Shown here in pieces: positions 1 to 9,067 of a stretch of 64,000 nt of DNA. Where the stretch lies: assembly GCA_948099385.1 (NCBI GenBank), contig CANUEZ040000165.1, positions 7,080,501-7,144,500 of the forward strand, given 5' to 3'. The translations under genes and the position numbers were made by a program. Source of the stretch: Fasciola hepatica. Its lineage: Eukaryota > Platyhelminthes > Trematoda > Plagiorchiida > Fasciolidae. How positions within the stretch are numbered: position 1 is the first letter of the stretch; every line of letters starts with the position of its first letter. The notes below the pieces were generated by a model. It was not told the origin of the DNA and searched no databases. It was given only the letters and a program-made list of their open reading frames with translations.

Positions 1-463
1 ATATGGATTGCTGTTTCCTCCACGTTCATCAACGTTCCGAGTGCACTCCCACACAGTTTGTTCCCGTCCCCCTGATTCATGACGCACCTCGATTATTGAA
101 ACCGGGAATATCCGTCATTTCGGGCCAACATCGTCTTCATAGAAAGCTCTTCTCTTCATATTCACCAAAATTTACGAGTGCACTTCCATTCGTTTCTTTC
201 ATCTCTCCATGTTCATAACTTATTCCGTTCATAGAACCCCAGTGGGCCTCCGTTATCCCCAGCTTGCATTAGATTGGTTTATAACGCAACTTTGACGCGA
301 TATTTTCACGACATATTTCGTATTTCCACGGGCAACCGCCAACCAACTCGGATTCGATACCAAACCGTATTTGCCGCGCAAGCCATTATCATTTCGGTCG
401 ATTCAAACTATTTGTAGCTGTACCGTTTTGCGCATGCGTCTTCACCATGGTCCGGAAATTTAC

Positions 464-510
<47 letters not shown>
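1..510 (+). mobile_element. 3' end of a CR1-like LINE (3' UTR only), truncated by the window edge
   Basis: This stretch aligns by eye with the last ~500 bases of the 3' UTR seen at 16680-17250 and 29815-30384: the same order of short blocks, then a terminal sequence ending in ACCATT(ATT)n. The long open frame at its start (3-218) has no protein-level support and changes frame in the other copies, so I treat it as non-coding. The tail itself (465-510) is a pure ATT microsatellite. The 5' part lies outside the window, so I cannot tell whether this was a longer element. Confidence 0.6.
465..510 (+). repeat. (ATT)n microsatellite tail
   Basis: About 15 uninterrupted ATT units close the LINE 3' end. 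The same tail type ends the copies at 17230-17250, 30348-30384, 40056-40088 and 48617-48647, so it is best read as the retrotransposon tail rather than an independent microsatellite. Confidence 0.9.
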
Positions 511-512
<2 letters not shown>

Positions 513-603
513 CATTTTTGTTCTACCACGGTATTCTCACCTACGGTTCAGGTCACCCCTGTCATCGTCCCCCGTTTTCGTCCTCCTACCACGGCATGCA
601 CAC
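511..603. other. unassigned spacer, includes left gypsy target duplication
   Basis: No gene is visible. The last five bases (599-603, CACAC) are repeated at 4708-4712 and form the target-site duplication of the gypsy element between them. Confidence 0.6.
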
Positions 604-787
604 TGTGCTATTTATGACTCACTGTACATTTGCCTCTTCCAGTTTCTGTTTTATTCACTTACGCCGAAATTAAGCAGACTTGTGCTCAATATATGAAATA
701 CTGCAGTACTTCGTATGCCAAATTTGCACTCTGATTTCGTGGTATTTTTGTGCTGGATAACATTACTTTAGCCCGTATAGTTTCGCA
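604..787 (+). repeat. 5' LTR of decayed gypsy element
   Basis: 184-bp direct repeat matching 4525-4707. The most readable shared block runs from about 645 to 775 and includes the ATTCACTTAC...GAAATACT...CACTCTGATTTC words. Ends are TGTG and CGCA. Confidence 0.82.
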
Positions 788-1176
788 TTTGGCGTCGAGT
801 AGTGAACTTTCAACGTGCATTCAACGGATATCAAATAACTCGATACATGTTGTACTTCCAGAGAATGCGAGGACTTTTTTGAGTGTTTTGAAATTTGTTG
901 TCCGACTAAAAGTGGATTGAGTGCCGAAAAGAAAACTGCCTTTTTAAATTTCACTGGCAAAGAAACTTACACATTGCAGACGAATCTCGCATTTCCGGAT
1001 TCTCCCGTGAATTCCGCTTGTGACAAAATGAACTCAATTCGTTTCATCATTTTAAACCCAATAATTTTGCTGCGTCTGAACAAGTCAAGTTCAATATTCT
1101 CGCCCGCACAGAGAACCAGTCCGTTAATGCTTTTATTCTTGAACTTCAGAAGTAAGCTTCGCATTTCAAATGTGCG

Positions 1177-1620
1177 GTGCAGTTGAATGAACCACTTCAA
1201 GATAGTCCAATGGCTGGAATAAATACACCAGAAATACAACAGAGGCTATTAATTCAGGGCGATCAAGTATTTTGCAGCATTAGGACTACCTGCGAACATT
1301 ATCAGGATGTGGAATCCATGACTGCACTTGTGACCAATGCACTTTTTTTCAGCTTGACCAGAAGCCACGAAGAATGGGAGCTCAATGTTCGCAAGAATTC
1401 AAAACTTCCGGTGGTTACCATGCAAGTAATATTTCTCCCAGAGGTCCCAGCAATTCTCATACCTCCGTGAGGAAGTTGTTGGGAAAATGTGCTTCCCGTG
1501 GGCGCTTACATTCCCGCTTTTCTTGTCCAGACAGAAATTCTCGGTGTTTTTCCTGGGGTAAGACAGGTCACAATAGAGCCTTTGCCGGCAGGATAAAGCA
1601 TGTCGATGGCTGTTAACCCA
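1177..1620 (+). pseudogene. gag remnant of decayed gypsy element
   Basis: The frame starting at 1177 has a capsid-like amphipathic region and runs out near 1470. An overlapping frame (1374-1616) carries a damaged CCHC zinc knuckle, seen as a Cys-x(6)-Cys-Phe...Lys-x-Gly-His-x-Arg arrangement with the last Cys lost. Position directly after the 5' LTR and before the RT remains supports gag. The true start cannot be fixed because the frame is broken. Confidence 0.5.
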
Positions 1621-1699
1621 AACTCTACCCCAGCTTCACTTGAGGATGAACATTCTTCCCTGGCTTCAGCTGTTGTCTAAAACCCTTTTTCTCATGCTA

Positions 1700-2840
1700 C
1701 TCAGACGTTGTTTTCTCCAAGTGGCAATTCTTACAAGTTCATTGCAAAAACGCGTAGTTCCGACTCTATTATTTTAAAACCCTATCTCGAATCTTTTCCC
1801 CCAATGCTCTTAATCAGCCCACTGACGTCGCGATCCGAGGTACCACTGGTAATTCTTTACGGATTCAAGGTTCATGTATCATTCCGATTCAGGTCTTCAA
1901 CTGTCCTCTCATCCCCTGTAAGTTTTTCATTTCTGATTCTGGTCCGTCCATCCTGGGTCTAAAATTTCTGCCTCAGTGGCATGTAAACATTTCACTGTTT
2001 AGCACTCAGGCTGGTAATTCTCGCCTTTACAACCGTATTTTTCAAAGCCTCAAGGTTTCTGGTGAGATGAATATGCCACCTGTTAAACTGGAAGTGTCTG
2101 GGGGCTCAATATCTATCAAGCTGCGCATCAAACCACTTGGCCCAAGCGAACCAGTTCGCCTCGCTTTACAATCTACATGACAAAAAGACATCGTCGCGCC
2201 GGTTGAATCTGCCGGTTGGGCTCCTCTCATTGCAACTCCCTCCAAGTCAGGTGCCGAAATTCCACGGATGTGATGATTGTCGGCTGATTCTCAACAAAAG
2301 ATTACTCCAATGCACGTATAATATCAGAGAACCAGAGGATGTGCACTATTGTCTTTTAGGTTCCGCAGCCTTTCCAGGGATTGATCCCAGGGATGCCTGT
2401 TTATAAATACTACTTGTTGGTGAATCTAACTGACGGTCATCAGTGCTCCATTTGGCTTGTATGAGTATAATTTCCTACTTTTCGGTTTGCACATGTCATG
2501 CGCAATATTCCAACAGTCTCCTTATTTAATTGTAGCCGGTCTCGATGGAGTTGGATCCTAAGAGGACAACGTTGTGGTTCATGGTCCATCGCAAATTGTC
2601 CACGATCCCCGTCATTGTCTTTTATTAGAGCAATTTCTCCAGTTTAGCGTTGCAATCAATTCAAACCAGCTTGTTTTTGGTCCTTTACAGTTTTCATTCC
2701 CGGGGTATACAGTAAATTCTGATGGCGTTTCTCCAGACACCAAGCGACTATCTCCTTCAATTAATCTACCTTCTTTCTGTTTTGGGAGCATAAAAATACT
2801 ATTCTATATGCATCCCAAATGCTTTTGGAATGGCTGACTT
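1700..2840 (+). pseudogene. protease/reverse transcriptase remnant of decayed gypsy element
   Basis: Between about 2450 and 2790 several frames together spell gypsy RT hallmarks: an LFGL-type block followed by a fingers/palm segment, then (with the YxDD box damaged) a VVHGPS tract, and downstream a GYTVNSDGVSPD block typical of the RT thumb/connection of gypsy elements. Frames change at least three times. The 1700-2400 part is expected to hold protease and the RT N-terminus, but I can only recognise it by position. Confidence 0.55.
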
Positions 2841-2869
2841 TTTGTTTGACCTTATTTCTCCTAAGTGTT

Positions 2870-3360
2870 CCTCATGGTCTCCAGTTCACGAGCACACTGA
2901 GTGATTCGTTGGCACTCCTGAAGTCGGATGTGGTTCTCAAACCTTTTTCAAGGAGGAATGAAGCCACTGTAATTACTGACGCATCTCTGACAGGCATTGG
3001 AGCTACTGTAGAACAATGTGGCCGACCTGCGATCTTCATTTCATGGTGACTCACGAAAGCCGAAATGGGTTAGTCTCGGAAGCAGAGGAAGGTACTGGCT
3101 GACCACTGGGGAGCAAAACGCCTACACAAACATCGGTTCGGTCCCAAGTTCACCGTCGTCACTGAATATGAGGCGATAAAATGTGTTTACCACCCCGCAC
3201 ATTAACCAACAAAGTCATCACCAAAAATGGTTCAGAGCTGGAGCATCGCACTGAGTTCTTACGAGTACGATATTTTGTGGAAAAGCTAAACACGTTCAGC
3301 ACGCACAATTTCTATCCTGGTAGGCTCTTACATCCACGCCGTTGCATACTTTTGATTGTT
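2870..3360 (+). pseudogene. RNase H remnant of decayed gypsy element
   Basis: The frame at 2819-3049 contains VITDASLTGIGATVEQ, the RNase H core found after RT in gypsy polyproteins (the first Asp in TDAS is the catalytic one), followed by a RPAIFISW segment. Beyond 3050 the frame is lost. Sequence around 3100-3180 still resembles the 'hKHR...F...TDxEAIK' portion of the same domain. Confidence 0.65.
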
Positions 3361-3859
3361 TGTTGGTAGAGCCGCTTCCTGTGCGTAGAGTAGAATTTGT
3401 TCCACGGTACCCGTAAGTTCTTCGCATCTGTGATCCCGGCTTTGCATCGTGAATAGAGAGTTGATGAAAAGCTACGAGTTTCGGACTTCTTTAAGCGCAG
3501 AGATAGTATTTTGGTCACTTCTGATGGGTTGTTGTGCTTAAATGGTCGTATGGCTATCCCTCCGACGCTTCGATCATCCACACTCCAAGTCGACAGAATG
3601 AAGTCCTTAGCTTGATTGATACGCTGGTGGCCAGAGTAAAACGCAGATATCATCAACACGGCAATAAACTGCCGGCATCGTTTACAGGAGCTACATTCAG
3701 GACCAAGAAAATGGCCCCCGTAGAAAGTTTAATGCGAACCATGGCAGCTAGTGCTTGCAAAATACTGTGGTCCATTTCTGGTGGTTGTTCACGCGTCCTC
3801 TCTCTGCCCAGAAGTTCTCTGAACCACATCACCCATAGCCGAATTCACACTACGCAAAA

Positions 3860-4420
3860 GGTTCATTAGGGGAGGAGTACCTCGTGCACTTGTTACAGCT
3901 GATGGCACTCATTTCTCTGCCAAATCCCATGGTGGTTGGTTGAAAGGACTGGGTTGTCGTCATTTGTCTGCTGCACCCCACCGTTCTCAGTCTAACGGAC
4001 TTGCTGGGAACTTTGTTTGTACTCCTAAAAGTGCCACACAGTCTACCAAACCTCATCTTTTTGTTAAAGTAGATCAAACTATTGGTAATTTCTTGATGCA
4101 ATACCGAAATGCTTGTCATGGTACAATTAGAGAGATTCCAGCACGGTTATCCAAATCTCGTTGTTTGTGGGCCAGTTTTGAATGTGTCTCTTCCTGTGAC
4201 GTAAGCTTTTTCAGAGGGAGTGATTTGCGGCCATCCAGTGGCATGATTCGGGCATGGGACGGTAATCGAATGGTAACCATACCTGACCGTCATGATAGGT
4301 CCGGACATCGAAGACATATCTACCAGGTACAGTTCAACACAGAAGGTCAGTCAAGGAACAGTTCCATTGCTGCTTCGCTCACCAATGCTCCTATGCCAAA
4401 TAGTGATAAACTATGAGAAT
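3860..4420 (+). pseudogene. integrase core and C-terminus remnant of decayed gypsy element
   Basis: The region 3868-4360 reads, in one main frame, as the second half of a retroviral-type integrase: F-x-R-G-G-V-P-x-x-L-V-T-A-D-G-T-H-F (normally a TDNGTHF box), then HRSQSNGLAGNF (normally the HPQSNGLAE box, so the catalytic Glu is replaced by Gly). It ends with a basic tail at 4261-4330. The frame continues to 4416 but without active residues, so the enzyme is dead. Confidence 0.7.
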
Positions 4421-4524
4421 CCAGTGAATCATTCGAAGAATCCACGGCCAGAAGATCAGAAAAAATACAAGCAATGCCTGCAAAGGACTACAGGCATCTG
4501 GAGCTAAATTCAACGTGTGGCTTA

Positions 4525-4707
4525 TGTGGTATTCACGGCTGACTATATATGGGCCCTTCACTTTCTCTGTTGTATTCACTTACACCGTTATTGTACAGAA
4601 TTGTGCGCAATACGCGAAATACTACGGTACCTCGCGTGCGAAATCTGCATTCTGATTTCTTGATATTCTGTGCAGGATAATGATACTTTAACCCAATTTT
4701 GATCGCA
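4525..4707 (+). repeat. 3' LTR of decayed gypsy element
   Basis: 183-bp partner of the repeat at 604-787, ending GATCGCA before the CACAC target duplication at 4708-4712. Confidence 0.82.
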
Positions 4708-4712
4708 CACAC

Positions 4713-4922
4713 TTACCTATTTCATCCTTGATTCTATCTTTTGTGATCATAAGAGGTCTAGTTGCATGATATTACTATAGCCCTATCCACTTTACTCTCT
4801 CTTCGCCCGTCAATATTTACTTCACTACCGTGCTCCCCTAGCCGGCTTCGATTCTCCATCCTCTTGCTTCCATCCTGTGTTCTTGAAGCTCACTGATCGC
4901 TTTCTTATACCTCAATGCCCAC
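4713..4922. other. unassigned spacer between two LTR elements, ends with left BEL target duplication
   Basis: No gene or recognisable repeat. The last five bases (4918-4922, CCCAC) recur at 12776-12780 and mark the insertion site of the BEL tandem. Confidence 0.6.
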
Positions 4923-5283
4923 TGTAACGAACGATTACTGAAAATCCTTCTAAATGTTCAACGTGCTTTGTGAATTTGACTATATTTAACATTATCTTGG
5001 AAAGCTCGCTCATACACCACACATTTTCACGTTTGTTTATCCATGTGAGACATTTGAATTTTGCCTTGAACCGTTTCTGCCTGTCGTGCTTGAGCCACGG
5101 GGCTTTGGACCTTTGGGTTTTACTGTGCAGTCTATTTGGCCGCATACTTGAGGTTTATATATATATTTGTATCCTTTGTGCATTTCAATTTAGTACCGTA
5201 GAAGCTACGAATCAATGTTGTTCTGGTTTTGGGATTCGTTTGAATTGGCTACGCGTTGCTCGATTTGCGAGATTTGACTTACA
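4923..5283 (+). repeat. LTR 1 of the BEL tandem
   Basis: 361 bp with TGTAA/TTACA terminal inverted repeats. A TATA-like run lies at about 5156-5168. It differs from LTR 2 at two sites I could see (GATT versus GAAT near 4934; TTTTGCC versus TTTGGCC near 5060). A 144-codon frame crosses it but is also present in the other LTRs and is not a gene. Confidence 0.93.
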
Positions 5284-5321
5284 GTACTCAAGTGGAACCT
5301 GGACAAGAAAACTCATTGGAA

Positions 5322-7469
5322 ATGCCCAGACGAGGAAGCAAGGACATTTTGAGACAACAGGAAATAACTCGGCAAGTCTCTGGGGATGGTTCGGGTGTTA
5401 TTGATTCTCTAGATAATACTAAGTTTACTAGCTCTGTCAGTGCCAGGTCATATATCTCTAACCGCGATGCGTTTGACGATATTAGTACTTATAGAATGAG
5501 AGTAATAGAATTAGAAAACGAGCTGCGGTTAGCCAGAAAGGAAGCAGAGCCCCTTACACAAGGAACTGGTCTCAGAGAGCCAGCAAAGAGTCCATGTAGT
5601 TCACAATGTCAACATCGAAAAGGCACTGTGATCGACGAATATAAACCCTTGAGACAGCCTGAAACTACCGAGGTTTTGGCTCTTGACCTTCCGAGAGTGG
5701 AGCTGTCCCACGTCGACGGGCACCCCGAGCAATACTGTATATTCATGAAACAGTTCGAAAATTTTGTTGAGTGCAAAGTTGCAGATCCTGGTCAAAGGTT
5801 TTTGTATTTATTACATTACTGTCGTGGGAGAGCCAAAAGTGCTATCGAAGGCTGCGCGATGCTTGATCCACCGATGGGGTACATCAGGGCGCGCAGAATC
5901 CTGAAAGATTTGTTTGGACAACCATTCAAGGTGGCTAGAAGCCTAATTGATAGTGTTTTATTGGAGGCAAAAAGGACTGAGGGCAAGGCTGAATCACTGT
6001 CGAGTTTGGTGATAAAAATGCAGAATTGCAGTATAGCACTGGAGCACTTAGGATACCAGTCTGATCTGAATGCATTGCACACACAGGAATGCATTGTCCG
6101 ATGTCTATCTATTGATTTACAGAGCCGATGGGCAGAGGAAGCTGAAAAAATAAATATGCTTGAGCGGGAATCTACGTTCAACGATTTGACGGAGTTCATA
6201 GGTCGTCAATCCCGTATCGCCAACAGTCGATTTGGACAAATCGTACGCGAAAGTTGCAGACTGGCGCGAAGGGAACCATCATCTAAAATTGTGGAGAAGG
6301 ACTGTAACCAAACCCAGTCTTTGGCTGACATGCACATGATAAGTCAAGAGCCCGAGAGGTCAGCTGAATGCAAGCTATGCAACTCCCTGCATCGGTTACC
6401 AGATTGTCCGACCTTTCATGGGATGAGTGTACCCGATCGGTGGTGCGCAGTAAAAAGGATTGGCTCATGCTTTATGTGTTTGAACAACTCTCATCGAGCC
6501 TCTGAATGCAGCTTAAGAGTGAAATGCAACCAAGACGGATGCTTGGGTAATCATCACTCGTTACTGCGTGGCCTTCTCAACAATAGACCTATTCAGCCAG
6601 ATGAACCCAAAATTGTCTGTTCAACGGGACATGATGATTTCAAACCGGCAAGATTAGGCATCGTACCTGTCGGTATCGTGACACCTAAAGGACTGAGGAG
6701 GGTCAATGCATTTTTGGACACGAGGTCGGATACCTCGCTGATTACTCGCGAGCTTGTAGAAAGCTGTGAACTAGTAGGCGAGCCTATCTCGCTCACTATC
6801 AGCACGATTGCAGGGGGTCATGTTAGCAATTCTCAGAGGCTGACCCTGAAGTTAACGTCTTTATCTGATGAGGGGACCGTAGAAATTCCGGAAGCTTTTG
6901 CAATAGACAGCTTGCCAATGAGACCAGTCGACTCTGTTAGATCGATCGCCAAGAGATGGTCTCATCTCAGGGACATAGAGTTCGAAGAAGTTTCTAGCCC
7001 CCACGTCGACATACTAATTGGATGCAATGTACCAGAGGCTCACTGGGTGCTTGAACAGAGCATAAGCAATCGAAAAGAACCATTCGCTACGCGAACGATA
7101 CTAGGCTGGACACTTCTCGGACCCCTGACGAGCGAACTTCAACAATCGGCATCAATAAATTGCTCAAATGTTGCTGAGAGAAGTGCCTCTGTAGAACACG
7201 ATCAGCCTTTCGATATTGAATCCAACGGTCCATCTCAGGAAAGCGAAGTTCACTCAAAGGATCAGTCGGCGCTTTCGATGGCGAATTCAAAGGCGGGACT
7301 TCACAGTGGGCAACATGAAGTTGCTATACCCAAGAGACCACCGTCAAGTCACTTATTGAGAAAAGGAGAAGTTGCCCGGAGGCTTTTGAAATATCTCAAA
7401 AAAGGACACCAGCAGGTCACCCAAAGCAGCTTGAAATTTGCCGACCCAGTGACAGTGTACGGTACCTGA
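5322..7469 (+). CDS. BEL/Pao gag-protease polyprotein, unit 1 (protease active site altered)
   Basis: The open frame extends upstream to 5256 inside the LTR, but the start matching the autonomous relative is the ATG at 5322 (MPRRG...). This gives about 715 residues. Order: a coiled-coil-like charged segment (about 60-120), a gag domain of the DUF1759 type (about 130-330, with YCRGRA and a basic RARRILKDLFGQPF block), zinc-knuckle Cys/His clusters (CKLC...DC, CFMC...H...EC and a third C...C...HH cluster), then a retropepsin-like DUF1758 domain. The catalytic DSG/DTG is DTR here (codons 6717-6725), a probable Gly-to-Arg change that should disable it. The frame stops with TGA at 7467-7469 and continues in frame into an RNase H remnant. 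Gag would assemble particles; proteolysis would need help in trans. Confidence 0.85.
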   Translation: MPRRGSKDILRQQEITRQVSGDGSGVIDSLDNTKFTSSVSARSYISNRDAFDDISTYRMRVIELENELRLARKEAEPLTQGTGLREPAKSPCSSQCQHRKGTVIDEYKPLRQPETTEVLALDLPRVELSHVDGHPEQYCIFMKQFENFVECKVADPGQRFLYLLHYCRGRAKSAIEGCAMLDPPMGYIRARRILKDLFGQPFKVARSLIDSVLLEAKRTEGKAESLSSLVIKMQNCSIALEHLGYQSDLNALHTQECIVRCLSIDLQSRWAEEAEKINMLERESTFNDLTEFIGRQSRIANSRFGQIVRESCRLARREPSSKIVEKDCNQTQSLADMHMISQEPERSAECKLCNSLHRLPDCPTFHGMSVPDRWCAVKRIGSCFMCLNNSHRASECSLRVKCNQDGCLGNHHSLLRGLLNNRPIQPDEPKIVCSTGHDDFKPARLGIVPVGIVTPKGLRRVNAFLDTRSDTSLITRELVESCELVGEPISLTISTIAGGHVSNSQRLTLKLTSLSDEGTVEIPEAFAIDSLPMRPVDSVRSIAKRWSHLRDIEFEEVSSPHVDILIGCNVPEAHWVLEQSISNRKEPFATRTILGWTLLGPLTSELQQSASINCSNVAERSASVEHDQPFDIESNGPSQESEVHSKDQSALSMANSKAGLHSGQHEVAIPKRPPSSHLLRKGEVARRLLKYLKKGHQQVTQSSLKFADPVTVYGT

Positions 7470-7853
7470 GTGGAACTGCATGGCCGGCGGCGAAACAAAG
7501 TACCCTTTACCAAAACAAAAATTGCTGAGCTGAAGCCAGTATCCCCAAACGAGCTCAAAACGACTGCACTGGTATTGGGTTTTAAAGTAGCACGAATGCT
7601 AAAAGAGAACTGCACCACCGCCGAACTGAGCCTTGCCTATTGGACAGATCCTACAGTTGTGTTACATTACAGGAAACGGAAGAAACGAAGAACGTGTTCG
7701 AGACATCAGAGAGTTAATCCACTCGTAGCAGGAAACAGCGAGGAAAATGTTGAAGATTCGAGCTCGAAACCAAATACAAAAGACAAAGTAGCTCGCAGAT
7801 CGCCTCGCTCCGAGTTACTCAGCACTTTATTGCATTTCATGCCCTACAACTAA
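7470..7853 (+). pseudogene. RNase H remnant, BEL unit 1
   Basis: In the same frame as gag-protease after the TGA at 7467. It contains KTKIAELKPVSPNELKTTA and WTDPTVVLHY, which correspond to the K-x-R-V-x-P-L-K-x-x-S-I-P-R-L-E-L block and the WTDS-T-V-L-x-Y block of BEL RNase H (compare 36220-36360 in the autonomous element). Most of RT and all of integrase are missing around it, so it is a leftover of a large internal deletion. The frame has no ATG start of its own. Confidence 0.7.
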
Positions 7854-8668
7854 TCAACTGGACCCATTTTTTCTGAAAGGTTGCAAATGTACTTAGTTCC
7901 AGTTTCTATCTAGCGTGCACATAGGCGAAGAGGAGAAATTCACCAGTATTTCACTTGAACAGTTCAGGTGAGGCATACTAGCTGCGAGCACATTGTGAAA
8001 CTATTATTATCTTTAAAGAAGAACATTTATTTACATTTTATACAATATTGATTGTCACATATTTTGTGCACAGAAAAACTTTGAAATACTCTGATAGATG
8101 CCAGTATTCGATAAATCTCCGTGTTCATGTGTATTTCGATACTGTCCGCCGTACACTTGTTTTCGAAATTTTTTCATCATCAGAAACCGGTTTTCATTTC
8201 TTTCGGAAGATTTGGTGCGTTAATTTTATGTAATTCCACTGGTTCGTGACCCGTCAATTTTACGCGATATCTCATTAGGCGTTGCACCTGCGTTCAACTT
8301 CTGCGCTCAAGCTTGTAAACAAAATTAGTCTAACCAGTTGCTGCAATGGGTTACTGCTTGTGATGCTTAGACTTATTTCGTGCGGCGAAACACTTCACTC
8401 TGCGAAGCCTTCATCTTCATCGTGCGTCTGACTATATGCGCCGGTTTCCTGATGAATATGTCAATCTCAAGTTGTGCAGCGGGATTTGGAATTGATTCCT
8501 TATGGATTGTGCGATGATGACTACGGCAAAAACCTGTTTCACGTTCAGATAACACAAGAAGTTAGTATCCACAGGCACTGACAATAAGTTAAAGGTAGAT
8601 AGGGTGAGAATCATGACCCCTTCCTGAACCTTAGACAACCATTTTCGCGGAAGGATTTTGGCCGGCGG
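7854..8668 (+). other. non-coding 3' part of BEL unit 1
   Basis: About 815 bp between the last coding remnant and LTR 2. No integrase similarity is visible on either strand. The final 20 bases form the purine-rich tract for plus-strand priming. Small frames here (for example 8048-8233) show no recognisable domain. Confidence 0.6.
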
Positions 8669-9029
8669 TGTAACGAACGAATACTGAAAATCCTTCTAAA
8701 TGTTCAACGTGCTTTGTGAATTTGACTATATTTAACATTATCTTGGAAAGCTCGCTCATACACCACACATTTTCACGTTTGTTTATCCATGTGAGACATT
8801 TGAATTTGGCCTTGAACCGTTTCTGCCTGTCGTGCTTGAGCCACGGGGCTTTGGACCTTTGGGTTTTACTGTGCAGTCTATTTGGCCGCATACTTGAGGT
8901 TTATATATATATTTGTATCCTTTGTGCATTTCAATTTAGTACCGTAGAAGCTACGAATCAATGTTGTTCTGGTTTTGGGATTCGTTTGAATTGGCTACGC
9001 GTTGCTCGATTTGCGAGATTTGACTTACA
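8669..9029 (+). repeat. LTR 2 (middle) of the BEL tandem
   Basis: 361 bp. It is shared by both units: the 3' LTR of the first and the 5' LTR of the second. It carries GAATACTG and TTTGGCC like LTR 3, but TTGAGG and CCTTTGTGC like LTR 1, which fits a recombinant LTR. Confidence 0.93.
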
Positions 9030-9067
9030 GTACTCAAGTGGAACCTGGACAAGAAAACTCATTGGAA

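Larger units (their letters stand above)
604..4707 (+). mobile_element. decayed Ty3/gypsy LTR retrotransposon with target duplication
   Basis: Two diverged direct repeats (604-787 and 4525-4707, both starting TGTG and ending CGCA) flank about 3.7 kb with remains of gag, reverse transcriptase, RNase H and integrase in that order on the plus strand. Five bases, CACAC, repeat immediately outside both ends (599-603, 4708-4712), as expected for a 5-bp target duplication of this superfamily. Two bases after the 5' LTR a TGGCG... sequence at 790 could be the primer binding site. All reading frames are broken by stops and shifts, and the LTRs differ at many positions, so this is an old dead copy. Confidence 0.85.

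Noticed and set aside
465..510. Possible CRISPR-like or satellite array
   Set aside because: Simple ATT microsatellite at a retrotransposon 3' end; no repeat-spacer structure anywhere in the window.
4970..5404. 144-codon open frame repeated in the BEL LTRs (also 8716-9150 and, shortened, 12462-12872)
   Set aside because: It lies mostly inside the LTR, overlaps the gag start in another frame, and its repetition follows from LTR duplication. No domain is visible.
8380..8530. Possible hammerhead ribozyme (CCTGATGAATATG near CGGCGAAACAC)
   Set aside because: The conserved core order and stems could not be formed; only isolated words match.
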